DNA of 64,000 nucleotides from Legionella fallonii LLAP-10 (GCF_000953135.1 NZ_LN614827.1:2323001-2387000), one strand, 5' to 3'; positions 9,485 to 19,103 are shown, numbered from the stretch's first letter. Translations and numbers: made by a program. The notes: generated by a model from the letters alone, not told the origin.

Positions 9485-11698
9485 ATGACAAGGACGCTTT
9501 TTACTTCATCACTCATCCTGTTTTGCTCTGTTGCTTTAGCCCAAGATCAAGTGATTCAACCGTTTTTTAAGGATGTAAATCCATCAACAATTTCTTCCAC
9601 GGCGAAAAATAATATACAGGCAAGTCACTTTCGTCTTGTTGAAATTGATCTCAATCAACTTTCTGCTGAATTGGAAAAGGTTCCTCATAGAGATGGATTA
9701 AAATCAGGAACAACAATACAAATTGTCCTTCCTTTGCCCGATCAAACAACCAAACTGTATCAAATTGTAGAGAATAGCACGCTGCATCCTGAACTCAGTG
9801 CAAAATTCCCCTTGATTAAAACTTATGATGCTTATGGGGTGACCGACCCAAGTGAATTCGTTAAATTGGATCTCACCACTCAGGGCTTCCATGCAATGAT
9901 TCTCAAACCAGGACAAAGCCCTGTTTTTATTGATCCCTGGAAAAAAGGGAACTCTCAATATTACATGGTCTATAGTAAAAAAGATTTTATTAACTCTAAA
10001 CGTTTAAAATGTGGCGTACACAGCCAAAACCAATTAATAACACCACCGGTTGGTGCTAAACATTTCGTTGATTTTAATCCTTGCCAACTCAAGAAATACC
10101 GCTTGGCTATGGCTGCAACAGCACAATACACACAATTTCAAGGAGGGACGGTAGACAATGCATTAAGTGCTGAAGCAACGACCATCAATAGAGTGAACGG
10201 GGTTTATGAAATTGATATGGCGATCACCTTGCAAATTATTGCCAACAATAATCTCATCATCTATACCGATCCGAATAATCAGCCCTATACGCACGGTGTT
10301 CCTAGACTGATGATCACTGAGAATCAAGAGAATGTAAATCAAGTCATTGGTGCAGCTAATTATGATATAGGTCAAGTCGTTGACTCAGCTGGAAGTGGTC
10401 TTGCGCAGTTATCCAGTGTTTGTGGGGATGACATCAAAGCGATGGGTGTGACAGGACGAACAAATCCGATAGGAGATCCTTTTGATATTGACTATGTAGC
10501 TCACGAAATAGGCCATCAATTTGGGGCTAATCACGTACAAAATAATAATTGTCGGCGCAATGATCCTACGGCTGTAGAACCGGGAAGTGGTAGCACCATT
10601 ATGGGCTATGCCGGAATTTGTCCGCCTAATGTTCAGAACAATTCCGATGCTTATTTCAATGGGATTAGTCTGCAGGAAATGGGAGATTTTGTCTCTAGTC
10701 CTGAGCATACTTGTCCTGTAACAACAGCTATTCCTAGTGCACCGATAATTCGGAGTACAAATGGCGGATTTACAGTTCCTGCTCAAACTCCCTTTGCTTT
10801 AACTGCATTAACAACTAAAAACGGCGGAAATGAAGTATTAACTTATACTTGGGAGCAGATGAATAATGAAGTCTCTCCTCAGCCCCCAGTCAGTACGGCT
10901 ACAGACGGCCCCAATTTTAGAAGCTTTTTACCACAAACAACGGGTACACGTTTCTTCCCCAATCTCAATGCATTGAGCAATGGAGGGCCTTTTACCTGGG
11001 AAGTGTTACCTTCAGTTTCTCGTACTATGAAATTTAGAGTGTCCGTGCGCAACAATACCCCTGGTGGCTCTTGTAATGCCTACACTGACACCACTGTAAC
11101 CACGACTAATAATGCCGGCCCCTTTATAGTAACATACCCCTCCAATGAAGGTATTAATTGGTTAGGACTATCTCCGCAAACAGTCACGTGGAATGTAGCC
11201 AATACTAATTCTTTTCCCATTAGTGCCTTTTACGTCACTATTTTCTTATCTACTGATGGAGGACAATCATACCCTTACACTCTCCTATCAAACACAATAA
11301 ATAACGGAAGTGGACAAATCTGCGTTCCTAACCTGAATACCGCTACAGCCCGCATTATGGTGCAAGCAAGTAATGGAACCTTCTTTAATATTTCAAAAAA
11401 TAATTTTGCTATCACCGCGGTTCCGCCTAGAGCCCCAGTATTAACCGCAGCGACTCGCAACGGCATGAATACTAGAGAAGCATTTGTTCTCTATGCAGAC
11501 TGTATTCCAGAATTCACTGATGTCTACACAATCAATGGTTTGCCGGGAGCAACCGTTAGATTTGATATGAACCGCCATCGCTTCATTATTGGAAACATTA
11601 CGACACCTAGAAGGATACCTAATGTCACCATTACTGCAACTGATGCAAATCATATCAGCAGAACATCAAATCCAATTACTATTCCCAGTATTTTATAA
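9485..11698 (+). CDS. Secreted M12B (reprolysin-like) zinc metalloprotease
   Basis: A 737-aa protein with an N-terminal signal peptide (hydrophobic core residues 5-18, likely cleavage after VALA). The zinc site HEIGHQFGANH is at residues 340-350, giving His340, Glu341, His344 and His350 in the HExxHxxGxxH pattern. The Met-turn (STIMGYAG, Met373) follows about 23 residues later. This pairing is diagnostic of the metzincin clan and closest to reprolysin-like bacterial enzymes. The segment before the catalytic domain probably acts as a propeptide, and the roughly 300 residues behind it look like beta-rich immunoglobulin-like modules with WEVLPS and VTWNVANT-type strands. Expected to be exported and cleave extracellular or host proteins. 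A beta-barrel gene follows after 12 bases and is probably cotranscribed. Substrate unknown. Confidence 0.9.
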   Translation: MTRTLFTSSLILFCSVALAQDQVIQPFFKDVNPSTISSTAKNNIQASHFRLVEIDLNQLSAELEKVPHRDGLKSGTTIQIVLPLPDQTTKLYQIVENSTLHPELSAKFPLIKTYDAYGVTDPSEFVKLDLTTQGFHAMILKPGQSPVFIDPWKKGNSQYYMVYSKKDFINSKRLKCGVHSQNQLITPPVGAKHFVDFNPCQLKKYRLAMAATAQYTQFQGGTVDNALSAEATTINRVNGVYEIDMAITLQIIANNNLIIYTDPNNQPYTHGVPRLMITENQENVNQVIGAANYDIGQVVDSAGSGLAQLSSVCGDDIKAMGVTGRTNPIGDPFDIDYVAHEIGHQFGANHVQNNNCRRNDPTAVEPGSGSTIMGYAGICPPNVQNNSDAYFNGISLQEMGDFVSSPEHTCPVTTAIPSAPIIRSTNGGFTVPAQTPFALTALTTKNGGNEVLTYTWEQMNNEVSPQPPVSTATDGPNFRSFLPQTTGTRFFPNLNALSNGGPFTWEVLPSVSRTMKFRVSVRNNTPGGSCNAYTDTTVTTTNNAGPFIVTYPSNEGINWLGLSPQTVTWNVANTNSFPISAFYVTIFLSTDGGQSYPYTLLSNTINNGSGQICVPNLNTATARIMVQASNGTFFNISKNNFAITAVPPRAPVLTAATRNGMNTREAFVLYADCIPEFTDVYTINGLPGATVRFDMNRHRFIIGNITTPRRIPNVTITATDANHISRTSNPITIPSIL

Positions 11699-11710
11699 AA
11701 AGGGCTTAAC

Positions 11711-12412
11711 GTGAATAAACATTCCTTATCAATCATTATCGCCTGCCTGTTGTCATTAGATGCCTATTCTGGAATTTATTCTGGCCTTAATTTAGGTATT
11801 AATAGCGTTACAATAGACAAGGATTTGCTCTATCCTCTTGAGGAAGTGGCACCAACATCGTCTAGCTTTAGTAACGCTTATACTAATTTTCACGGACAAA
11901 TTTTAGCAGGGTATGAGTATCCTTTTAGCGCAAAATTTTCTACTTCACTAGAAGCAGATGCCGATCTGTTTACAGGAAAATCACGGTATGTAATTAATCA
12001 GTGGTTCTTTAATGAAAGTGTTACTGCAGAAGAGCGACTAAAGTATGGATTTTCCCTCTTTTTATTGCCCACATACCGATATAATGAGTCGGTCCGTTTT
12101 TTTGTGGGTCCAGGCATTTCCACTAGTTATTTTGCGATTAAAGCAATAAATACAGCAGGTAATGTTGGCGTCAGCGAAAATGTCAGTCAATGGCTAACTG
12201 GAGGAGGATTAAAGGCCGGAGCAATCACAAAAATAAGCGATAACCTCGATCTACTTTTAACCTATCAATTCACCCAATATACGAGCACCACACAAACTCA
12301 AATTGAACCATTATCTGATGAGACCTTGCAGGGCCGTTATAAGCCCTATGTAAATACCATATTAATTGGCCTTAGAGTCAATATTCCAGAGCATACTGTA
12401 ATCACAAAATGA
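11711..12412 (+). CDS. Outer-membrane beta-barrel protein
   Basis: A 233-aa protein starting at GTG 11711 with AGGG seven bases upstream. It has a short signal peptide (residues 1-20) and then alternating hydrophobic/aromatic strands typical of an eight-stranded OmpA/OmpW-like barrel: GLNLGINSVTID at the start, GYEYPFSAKFSTSLEAD in the middle, and a near-terminal strand ILIGLRVNI. The last residue is not the canonical Phe. It lies 12 bases behind the metalloprotease gene, so the two probably share a transcript. Function unknown; members of this class are surface proteins of Legionella and relatives. Confidence 0.7.
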   Translation: MNKHSLSIIIACLLSLDAYSGIYSGLNLGINSVTIDKDLLYPLEEVAPTSSSFSNAYTNFHGQILAGYEYPFSAKFSTSLEADADLFTGKSRYVINQWFFNESVTAEERLKYGFSLFLLPTYRYNESVRFFVGPGISTSYFAIKAINTAGNVGVSENVSQWLTGGGLKAGAITKISDNLDLLLTYQFTQYTSTTQTQIEPLSDETLQGRYKPYVNTILIGLRVNIPEHTVITK

Positions 12413-12683
12413 GATGGCTCCGTTCGGAGTAACAATCATTCAAGGTTATCTTTGTTATTCTGAGCACAGTGCGTTATGCTCAGAATAGACTGCTTTGCAA
12501 ACTCCCTGCGGCGAGGGACGTGCGAAGAGACACTGAGCGTAGAACCACAGCATACACGAAAGTCACAAGAGGATTCGAGCACCGTATCGACGAAGCAATT
12601 TCCCGCTGCAGTAGAGTTTACAAAGAAGTCTAATAGGCCTAAAGCCCCTAGGATGGTGGGCTTTGTAAGAACAAGGAGCGAAA
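12413..12683. repeat. Intergenic repeat element with two hairpins
   Basis: Non-coding segment between the barrel gene and the transporter. It holds a perfect 11-base inverted repeat (TATTCTGAGCA, 12456-12466 and 12477-12487, loop 10) and a second one (AAAGCCC, 12641-12647 and 12658-12664). The 49-base core at 12571-12619 recurs at 34550-34598 inside another gene with 38 of 49 positions identical. Short frames on both strands are not supported as genes. The element has no adjacent transposase. Confidence 0.6.
12456..12487. terminator. Hairpin behind the beta-barrel gene
   Basis: Perfect 11-bp stem with a 10-base loop, 44 bases after the stop codon of the barrel gene. It lacks a clear T-tract, so it may be part of the repeat element rather than a true intrinsic terminator. 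Confidence 0.35.
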
Positions 12684-14186
12684 TTGATTTCCAATGCAAT
12701 CAAAAATATATTTCCACAGTTGGGACTTAGGCAAAAACAGACTAATAATATTATTTTTATTACTTTTTGGAGCCAGTTTTCCGTTTATGCGCTTAACACC
12801 ATATTAATTTTATTTTTAACCCGTCCCTTGCTCGCTCATGGCCTGGGTTATAATCAAACCAAAGCCTATGCGTTCATCGGGGTTACTCAGGCGACAGGGT
12901 ATTTAATGCCTATTTTAGGCGGTTACATGGCAGATAATGTCATCGGTGTTCGCAGAGCCATATTACTCGGAAGTATCATGTTAGCCTGCGCCTATTTGTT
13001 AATAATGCTTAGTGGATATACGATTACTTCTGTAGGAGACCAATTATTTATAGCTGCCTATGCCTTTGTTCCTGCGACTAATTCGTTATTAATGGGTACT
13101 GCCTCCAGCATGGTTTCCCATATTTATGCCGATGATGCGATTAAAGCTAAATCAGCGATGACTTATTATTATATGGCGATTAACGTTGGAGCTCTTCTAG
13201 CCACGCTCATCGCTCCAGCATTGTTAGAGAGTAGTTATGGCCCGCTGTCTATACTCACCTTGACTTTTGTTGGTAAATCAATTGCTGCATTAAATTTTGC
13301 TAAACGTTATTCAATTTATGACTCTGTTATTTGGGGTAAAGATAAAGAGCGATTTGTTCAACAAGATATAATGAAATTGGTCGCATATATTGCCATTATT
13401 TATGCGCTCACCCTATTTGCTTATTCCCATGTCTATATTGCAAGCACCCTTATTAGTTTAGGATGTGCTTTAAGTATATTTTGGTTTTTAGTAAAAACGC
13501 TGAAACTCGAAGGAGAAGCGCGCAGTAAACAAATCATAGCCATTTTATTGATTTTGGAAGCTGTAATATTTTTTATTATTTACAACCAAATGAGCAGCAC
13601 TGTCATTTTGTTTGCAAAAAATAATTCAAACCATAATTTATTTGGTTTGACCGTATCTCCTGCCCAATACCAAATGCTAAACCCTTTATTGATCTTATTA
13701 ATAGGTAGCCAACTCCCTCGTTTTTATCGTTTCTTTTATCGTTTCACCATCCCTTATCAATTTGCATCAGGAACTATGCTTGCTGGAGTTTCTCTTCTAG
13801 TCTTAGCATTTGCTGCATGCATCGCTACCGGTGGAGTAGTGAATGGTAATTATATCGCCTTAACTTACATCTTAGTTACCATTGCCGAATTATGGGTCAG
13901 CGCTATAGGGTTAAGCATGATAGGCCTATATTGTGATAATCAGGCAATTGCTTTTGCTATGGGGGTTTGGTACATAGCTAGCTCTATGGCTAATGCCATT
14001 TCCGGAAGAATCGCAGGATGGGTGGCCATACCGGAAACGATCAAATCGCCAGTGGAAAGTCTGTCTTACTATAAAAACTATTACCTGATTATGGGGATAA
14101 GCGCGCTTGTAATAGGGGCGCTGATGTGTGTTATGGCTTTTTATTTGCAGCGAGCGATGAGAAGAAAAGGCATCGAGCTGGTATGA
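12684..14186 (+). CDS. POT/PTR-family proton-dependent oligopeptide transporter, divergent
   Basis: A 500-aa, 12-14 helix membrane protein. The start is TTG 12684, chosen because AAGGAG lies at 12673-12678, five bases upstream. The POT signature after helix 2 is clear: GGYMADNVIGVRRAILLGS, matching the family's FGGxxADxxxG pattern, and ITFWSQFSVYAL lies in helix 1. The usual ExxERF proton-coupling motif of helix 1 is absent: WSQFS occupies that place. Such variants occur in Legionella transporters of this family, and whether they still couple to protons cannot be judged from sequence. Predicted to sit in the inner membrane and import di-/tripeptides or amino-acid-like substrates. It ends convergent with lipA, 111 bases apart. 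Confidence 0.8.
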   Translation: MISNAIKNIFPQLGLRQKQTNNIIFITFWSQFSVYALNTILILFLTRPLLAHGLGYNQTKAYAFIGVTQATGYLMPILGGYMADNVIGVRRAILLGSIMLACAYLLIMLSGYTITSVGDQLFIAAYAFVPATNSLLMGTASSMVSHIYADDAIKAKSAMTYYYMAINVGALLATLIAPALLESSYGPLSILTLTFVGKSIAALNFAKRYSIYDSVIWGKDKERFVQQDIMKLVAYIAIIYALTLFAYSHVYIASTLISLGCALSIFWFLVKTLKLEGEARSKQIIAILLILEAVIFFIIYNQMSSTVILFAKNNSNHNLFGLTVSPAQYQMLNPLLILLIGSQLPRFYRFFYRFTIPYQFASGTMLAGVSLLVLAFAACIATGGVVNGNYIALTYILVTIAELWVSAIGLSMIGLYCDNQAIAFAMGVWYIASSMANAISGRIAGWVAIPETIKSPVESLSYYKNYYLIMGISALVIGALMCVMAFYLQRAMRRKGIELV

Positions 14187-14297
14187 GTCATACTATAGTG
14201 AAGCAACGTGAGTTTCGGATAAGATCACGCCACAATGTAATGAAATGGCCCCATTCCCAATACGTTACACAACGGATTAAGTCGATGCTCTTCCCTG

Positions 14298-15293
14298 TTA
14301 TTCAGGCGTATCCAAGCCTAGATTATCACGTTTAAACACTCTATCCGCCCTATAACTTGAACGCACTAAAGGACCTGAGGCCACTTCAAAAAAACCTTTT
14401 TGCAAACCTATTTGCCTTAACTCAGCAAAAGTCTCTGGGCTCACATAACGAGCAATAGGCAAATGATTTTTTGTCGGTTGTAGATATTGACCTAACGTTA
14501 AGATATCTACTTGATGAGCTCGTAAATCATCCATGGTTTGAATGATCTCTTCATCTGTTTCCCCTAAGCCTAACATTAAACTGGTTTTTGTTAAAACATC
14601 AGGCCTATATTGTTTCGCAAACGCAAGAACCTTCAACGTTTGGTGATAGCCAGCTCTATTATCCCTAACAGGATGAGTGAGACGTTCGACCGTTTCGACA
14701 TTCTGAGCAAAGACATCTACCCCACTATCCAATAATGCAGCTACATCGCGCTCTACTCCTTGAAAATCAGGAGTTAGTGCTTCTATTTTAGTATGAGGAG
14801 AACGCTTTTTTATGGCTCGTATTGTTTGTGCATAATGATTGGCTCCGCCATCAGGAAGGTCATCCCTATTCACCGAAGTTAACACGACATAATCCAAGTT
14901 CATTAGAGCCACTGTATTAGCCGTATTTTCTGGTTCTGCTGTATCAAGCCATCCATGTGGATTCCCTGTATCTACTGCACAAAAACGACAGGCTCGTGTA
15001 CATACCGCCCCCATTAACATAATAGTTGCTGTGCCATGTGACCAGCACTCAGCAATGTTAGGGCATTTAGCTTCTTCACATACTGTAGCTAATCGATGCT
15101 TTCGAACTTGTTCTTTGACCTGAGCGTATGCTGGAGAGGTATGATTGACAATGCGCAACCATTTCGGTTTTGGCAAGCGCTCATGAGCCTGATCTGTTGA
15201 TTTTACCCCATCCTTAATTGCGGTTATTCCCTGTGATGTTTTATATTTCTGTCCACTCTCTACAACAACGGGAATATCAATGAGTTTACTCAT
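14298..15293 (-). CDS. lipA: Lipoyl synthase
   Basis: A 331-aa radical-SAM enzyme that inserts two sulfur atoms into octanoyl groups on the E2 subunits of pyruvate and 2-oxoglutarate dehydrogenases and on glycine cleavage H protein. The auxiliary cluster cysteines are C72, C77 and C83 ([12 protein letters not shown]). The SAM cluster CTRACRFC supplies C98, C102 and C105. The family-defining C-terminal RSSYRA is present, so all key residues are intact. The start ATG has AGGTG upstream. lipB, often adjacent in related bacteria, is not next to it here. The length is typical for the family, with a slightly extended N-terminus. Confidence 0.97.
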   Translation of the reverse strand: MSKLIDIPVVVESGQKYKTSQGITAIKDGVKSTDQAHERLPKPKWLRIVNHTSPAYAQVKEQVRKHRLATVCEEAKCPNIAECWSHGTATIMLMGAVCTRACRFCAVDTGNPHGWLDTAEPENTANTVALMNLDYVVLTSVNRDDLPDGGANHYAQTIRAIKKRSPHTKIEALTPDFQGVERDVAALLDSGVDVFAQNVETVERLTHPVRDNRAGYHQTLKVLAFAKQYRPDVLTKTSLMLGLGETDEEIIQTMDDLRAHQVDILTLGQYLQPTKNHLPIARYVSPETFAELRQIGLQKGFFEVASGPLVRSSYRADRVFKRDNLGLDTPE

Positions 15294-15386
15294 GGTAACA
15301 CCTGAAAAACAAAGAATAATGATGATCCCAAATCAGAGTAATAAGATCAAGTCGAATTTGTAGCGCACCAAGGATTGTTATATAAG

Positions 15387-16937
15387 CTATAAAACTTCGA
15401 TACGATTGCGTCCTGTATTTTTAGCTTTATAAAGTGCATCATCTGCACGCATAAATAAAGACTCAATATCATCACCTTTTTTAATGGTCGTTAAACCAAA
15501 AGATATGGTCACATCAACTTTATGGTCGCGGTACACAAACTGACACTCATCAATGAGTTTACGTAACTTCTCAAGAATAGCCTGTGCCGCTTTACTGGAG
15601 GTTTTCTCAAATATAAAAACAAACTCTTCGCCACCAACTCGTGCAATAAAATCGGAGTTGCGAATAGATGATTTAAAAATCGTAGCCACTTTTTTTAATA
15701 CTTTATCACCAGCCAAATGTCCAAAATTATCATTAATATGTTTAAAACGATCGAGATCCCCTATCGCAAGTGATAGCTCATTAGAGCTTCTCTTCCAACG
15801 CTGAAATGAATCTACGATATGTTCATCATAAGAATCGCGATTGGGCAGCCCTGTTAAACTATCATGATTAATTCTATATTTTTGAAAAGAAAGAATATTC
15901 TTAATTTCCTCAGCATTTTGCTCAGATTCAGATAGCTTTGTCTGCAACTCCATAACTTGCTTCTGATATTCCATTTCCCGCTTGTGCTCATTCTTACGGT
16001 ATTCTTTGATTCGATCGCCTATCATATCAAGATTTTGTTTTACTTTAATAGATAGTTCTTCTATGCCTTTTGAGTTATCAAAGTGATTCTTGATTTGATT
16101 AATATTATCTTGTATCCCATGCTCTAATTGGCGACTATCTTTAAATGCTTGTTGATGGGCATCCTCAGTCACTTTTAAAAAAATATTAAAATCATGCAAT
16201 TGATTGGTTAACTGCTGTAAAAAACCTTTAAAACGATTCTGTTCTACATTAAATGCGTCAACAACAAGCTCTGTTAATCCATCGATAATTTTACTCAATC
16301 CCTCGCTCGTTAGCTGCTGCTCCAAACTGCTTTTAATCTTTTCTCTTTTTGCATCTAAATCATGTGGAATAGATAAATGATTCAGTAGCTGTTGTAAACT
16401 CTCATTAACCTTAATACCAACTTCAATCCAATCAGTTTCTTTAGCGCCATTTTGTTTCAGAACTTGGGCTGACTCCTCCAAATCCTTTATTACAGAAGAA
16501 ACACATTGGGTTAATACTTCATTAAAGTGAACTAAAATAGCCTGACTTTCTATTTCAGTATTCAACATCTTCTGTAATTTGCTTATTGCTCTTTTATCAT
16601 GAGATTTTTTAGCCAAACGACTAATAGACTCTGTTCCTTGTTTAATAAGCTTGGTAATGGTTTTCGTATTTTCTATTCTTTTCTTTTGTATTTTTGCAGG
16701 CATTTGAGCTAAATACTGAACCTTTTGCTCTAATGCATCGGAGTCAAACTCAGCATCCAATTGATTACGTAACTGTGTTAAATGATCATCCATTTCATAA
16801 TTGACCCCAGACGAATTAATGATCAATTGATTGATAACATCCTTAAATGCATTAATCTGTAACTGCATCTTATCGCACTTAAGCTCATATTGACTGATAG
16901 TATTAACAATCTTTTTCTTTAATTCCTGATCTATCAT
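15387..16937 (-). CDS. Diguanylate cyclase with long coiled-coil N-terminus
   Basis: A 516-aa protein making cyclic di-GMP from two GTP. The C-terminal GGDEF domain begins near DSLTGLPNR (about residue 354) and carries an intact active site GGEEF at 435-439. An RNSD inhibitory I-site lies exactly five residues before it, so product feedback is expected. The first 350 residues are charged, helical and coiled-coil forming, with no membrane segment, which suggests a cytoplasmic dimer controlled through the coil. The start ATG 16937 lies inside the upstream CDGSH gene (35-base overlap) and has AAGGA eight bases before it, suggesting translational coupling. Confidence 0.93.
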   Translation of the reverse strand: MIDQELKKKIVNTISQYELKCDKMQLQINAFKDVINQLIINSSGVNYEMDDHLTQLRNQLDAEFDSDALEQKVQYLAQMPAKIQKKRIENTKTITKLIKQGTESISRLAKKSHDKRAISKLQKMLNTEIESQAILVHFNEVLTQCVSSVIKDLEESAQVLKQNGAKETDWIEVGIKVNESLQQLLNHLSIPHDLDAKREKIKSSLEQQLTSEGLSKIIDGLTELVVDAFNVEQNRFKGFLQQLTNQLHDFNIFLKVTEDAHQQAFKDSRQLEHGIQDNINQIKNHFDNSKGIEELSIKVKQNLDMIGDRIKEYRKNEHKREMEYQKQVMELQTKLSESEQNAEEIKNILSFQKYRINHDSLTGLPNRDSYDEHIVDSFQRWKRSSNELSLAIGDLDRFKHINDNFGHLAGDKVLKKVATIFKSSIRNSDFIARVGGEEFVFIFEKTSSKAAQAILEKLRKLIDECQFVYRDHKVDVTISFGLTTIKKGDDIESLFMRADDALYKAKNTGRNRIEVL

Positions 16938-17229
16938 TTAAGCAGTCCTTTTGATGATTTGCTTGCTCTTTTCTGTGCTTTACGATTTCAAGTAATAATT
17001 TTGAATGTGTTCCGTCACAAAATGGAGGATTTTTTGTCTGTTTGCAATTGCAAAAATATATTTCTTCATTAAGTTCCGCTACATAAGACACACATTGATT
17101 ACCACAATCATTCCTATCACAAAGTGGTTGAGTCTTACTTTTCCCGCAGCCACACCATAGATATTTTTTACCACTTTCTACTTCGATGGCAATAGGAAAT
17201 AAATGTTTATATTCTGACTCTGAATCCAT
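16903..17229 (-). CDS. CDGSH iron-sulfur domain protein, two motifs
   Basis: A 108-aa cytoplasmic protein with two zinc-finger-like CDGSH motifs. The second, CNCKQTKNPPFCDGTH, is canonical and should bind a 2Fe-2S cluster through three Cys and one His. The first, CGCGKSKTQPLCDRND, keeps the three cysteines but has Arg-Asn-Asp where Gly and the ligand His are expected, so its cluster binding is doubtful. Tandem CDGSH proteins of this size are known in bacteria as redox or cluster-transfer proteins. The 3' end overlaps the diguanylate cyclase gene by 35 bases. That arrangement invites a redox-to-c-di-GMP link, but this is inference. A GGAG site precedes the start. Confidence 0.88.
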   Translation of the reverse strand: MDSESEYKHLFPIAIEVESGKKYLWCGCGKSKTQPLCDRNDCGNQCVSYVAELNEEIYFCNCKQTKNPPFCDGTHSKLLLEIVKHRKEQANHQKDCLNDRSGIKEKDC

Positions 17230-17319
17230 TTTAGAGACTTCTCCATAAACAATAAATTACTTTCTACCTCATGATCAAGTGTACGCTATAAATCTAAAAA
17301 TGGTCAAAAAATAAAAATA

Positions 17320-18516
17320 TTAAGAAGCCCTAAATTTACTCAAAAATAAACCAGCGATAATCACGCATAATAGTACAAATAATGACATTAATAAATTAGA
17401 CAAAACCGGGGGATATATTATTAAAAATAATGCCGCGGCCATAATGTACAATAGTCCCACGGGTTGTAGACGTTGTTCCCAATTAGCCAGACGTTTCATT
17501 TTGATCAAACTCACGTACAAAATAAGCATCAATATTAAAGGCGCTAAGTACATCATTTGATAGGCAAATTGGTACAATCCTGTCCTAATACTAGAGATAT
17601 GCTGGTTATATAACCATTGTTGGAATATATAGGACCAATTCATCAAACAAGTTTGCTGATAAGCTTGGGTCACAAAACCTAATAGAAGTGCCAATAAATA
17701 AAATAACTTAGGTGCGGTTTTCTTTCTATAATATTGACCTGCCAGATAAAAGGCAAATAAGCCTATGATTGCTGCAGGCCATCTGAACCATGGAAGCCAC
17801 TCATAAAAAGCATTAGTAAAAGTCTGTTGCGTAAAATGGACTAAACCTATGGCTAAAATATATAAAGAACCAGAAATTATCTGTCTCTTACGACTATCTT
17901 GCATAAAGAGAAGAGCAAAAAAACCACCAATAGAAAACAAAGCGCAAGGATTAAACGCATCCATAAGGGCAACAACAGTTAAATATTTACCTGCAGTTGG
18001 GTGTTCTATCATTCCTGAATCGAATAAATTAGCATTAGCCCAACGTCGTAAAACACCGATATTGGTGGACGTAAGTTCACCTTTTTCCTCAATCTGTTGT
18101 TTGCAATAATTCAATGCGTGAAGAAGATCTTTTCCCGTCGTCTCAGCCGTAGCGAAGCCAACCCACCTTGAATTACAAAAAAATATGGATGGAACCGCAA
18201 AGTCACTCATTTGTTGATCATTTAATAATTGATTAAAGCGAACTAATGCATTCTTGTCTTTATCAATAATATAACGGTTTACATGTAACCAAGGAGTTGT
18301 AGTTTCTGTTTCTTTAAAAAATGCATCTGCTTTATGACAATGAGGACATGTAGAAGATAAAAACAACTCTACGTTAAGAATAATCTTATTGCCTGCATCC
18401 TTTGTATACCATAGAGAAGATGAGTTATTTGCCCATAAACTGGTAGTGAATAGGAATATAATCACTAAATATCTAAATGCAACACGCATAAATACATTCA
18501 CTTGTATGAAAAACAT
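17320..18516 (-). CDS. Membrane protein with thioredoxin-like domain and CcdA/DsbD-like helices
   Basis: A 398-aa protein. Residues near 11-30 form a signal-anchor, and the true start may be the ATG at 18489 (MRVAFRYL), which gives a cleaner signal peptide; neither start has a strong ribosome site. A thioredoxin/glutaredoxin-like domain follows with an active-site CPHC motif (FLSSTCPHCHKAD) facing the periplasm. From about residue 175 there are six or seven hydrophobic helices, the first with FNPCALFSIGGF, which resembles the conserved NPC of CcdA/DsbD electron-transfer proteins. A role in periplasmic disulfide or cytochrome-c redox chemistry is likely. The order, thioredoxin before the membrane part, differs from classical DsbD. 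Partners not identified. Confidence 0.75.
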   Translation of the reverse strand: MFFIQVNVFMRVAFRYLVIIFLFTTSLWANNSSSLWYTKDAGNKIILNVELFLSSTCPHCHKADAFFKETETTTPWLHVNRYIIDKDKNALVRFNQLLNDQQMSDFAVPSIFFCNSRWVGFATAETTGKDLLHALNYCKQQIEEKGELTSTNIGVLRRWANANLFDSGMIEHPTAGKYLTVVALMDAFNPCALFSIGGFFALLFMQDSRKRQIISGSLYILAIGLVHFTQQTFTNAFYEWLPWFRWPAAIIGLFAFYLAGQYYRKKTAPKLFYLLALLLGFVTQAYQQTCLMNWSYIFQQWLYNQHISSIRTGLYQFAYQMMYLAPLILMLILYVSLIKMKRLANWEQRLQPVGLLYIMAAALFLIIYPPVLSNLLMSLFVLLCVIIAGLFLSKFRAS

Positions 18517-18668
18517 TACTATAACATTGTGCTTGCATTTTATGAAATTTTATATTTTTCAACGAGTTGATATTTTCTCAATCACTATGCAAATAATATA
18601 AGAGGTGCTACATTCTCTTATTGAAAATAAACACTCTCTTGGATATCTTTATCAACCAAAACTGCTGA

Positions 18669-19103
18669 CTATCGGGCAATATAATTTTCTAAATGCTCTA
18701 TCTCTCTCGCTTTAGTTTCTAAAATATGAAAAAGTACGTCACCTATAGATAAAATAGAGACCAGCTCATCCCCTTCATAAATTAATATATGCCTTCTTCG
18801 GGTATCCGTCATGGCCTGCATTGCCATTTCTACTGTGTCGTGCGGACTGAGCACTGTTACTTTAGAAGAAACTACTTCCGAAACTTTGGTTGTATTGATA
18901 TCCATCCCTTGATGCAAACATGAAAATACTATATCTCGTTCACTCACTATCCCAATTAATTTATCGTTCTCATCACGAACAACTAAGGCACCAATATTAT
19001 ACTCTGCCATCAGCTCAATACACTGTTTTACAGTATCTTCGGGTTTAATAAAAAAAATCTTTCGAGCAGGCCTCGGGAGAACATTATGAATTAGATTAGC
19101 CAT
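18669..19103 (-). CDS. CBS-domain pair protein
   Basis: A 144-aa protein made almost only of two CBS repeats (about residues 8-65 and 75-130), including GIVSERDIV and the closing ILSIGDVLFHI motifs. CBS pairs bind adenine nucleotides or SAM and act as energy or regulatory sensors. A longer frame reaches 19172, but GGAGAAAG lies seven bases before the ATG at 19103, and the extra 23 residues are hydrophobic and unlike the family, so 19103 is preferred. No partner domain is fused, which suggests a stand-alone regulator. Confidence 0.88.
   Translation of the reverse strand: MANLIHNVLPRPARKIFFIKPEDTVKQCIELMAEYNIGALVVRDENDKLIGIVSERDIVFSCLHQGMDINTTKVSEVVSSKVTVLSPHDTVEMAMQAMTDTRRRHILIYEGDELVSILSIGDVLFHILETKAREIEHLENYIAR

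Noticed and set aside
12476..12730. An 84-codon plus-strand open frame before the transporter
   Set aside because: It overlaps the transporter start and lies in a repeat, has no ribosome site, and its composition is not protein-like; only the short repeat core has a related coding copy.
14126..14335. A 69-codon frame overlapping the ends of the transporter and lipA
   Set aside because: It lies in another frame of two well-supported convergent genes and has no support of its own.
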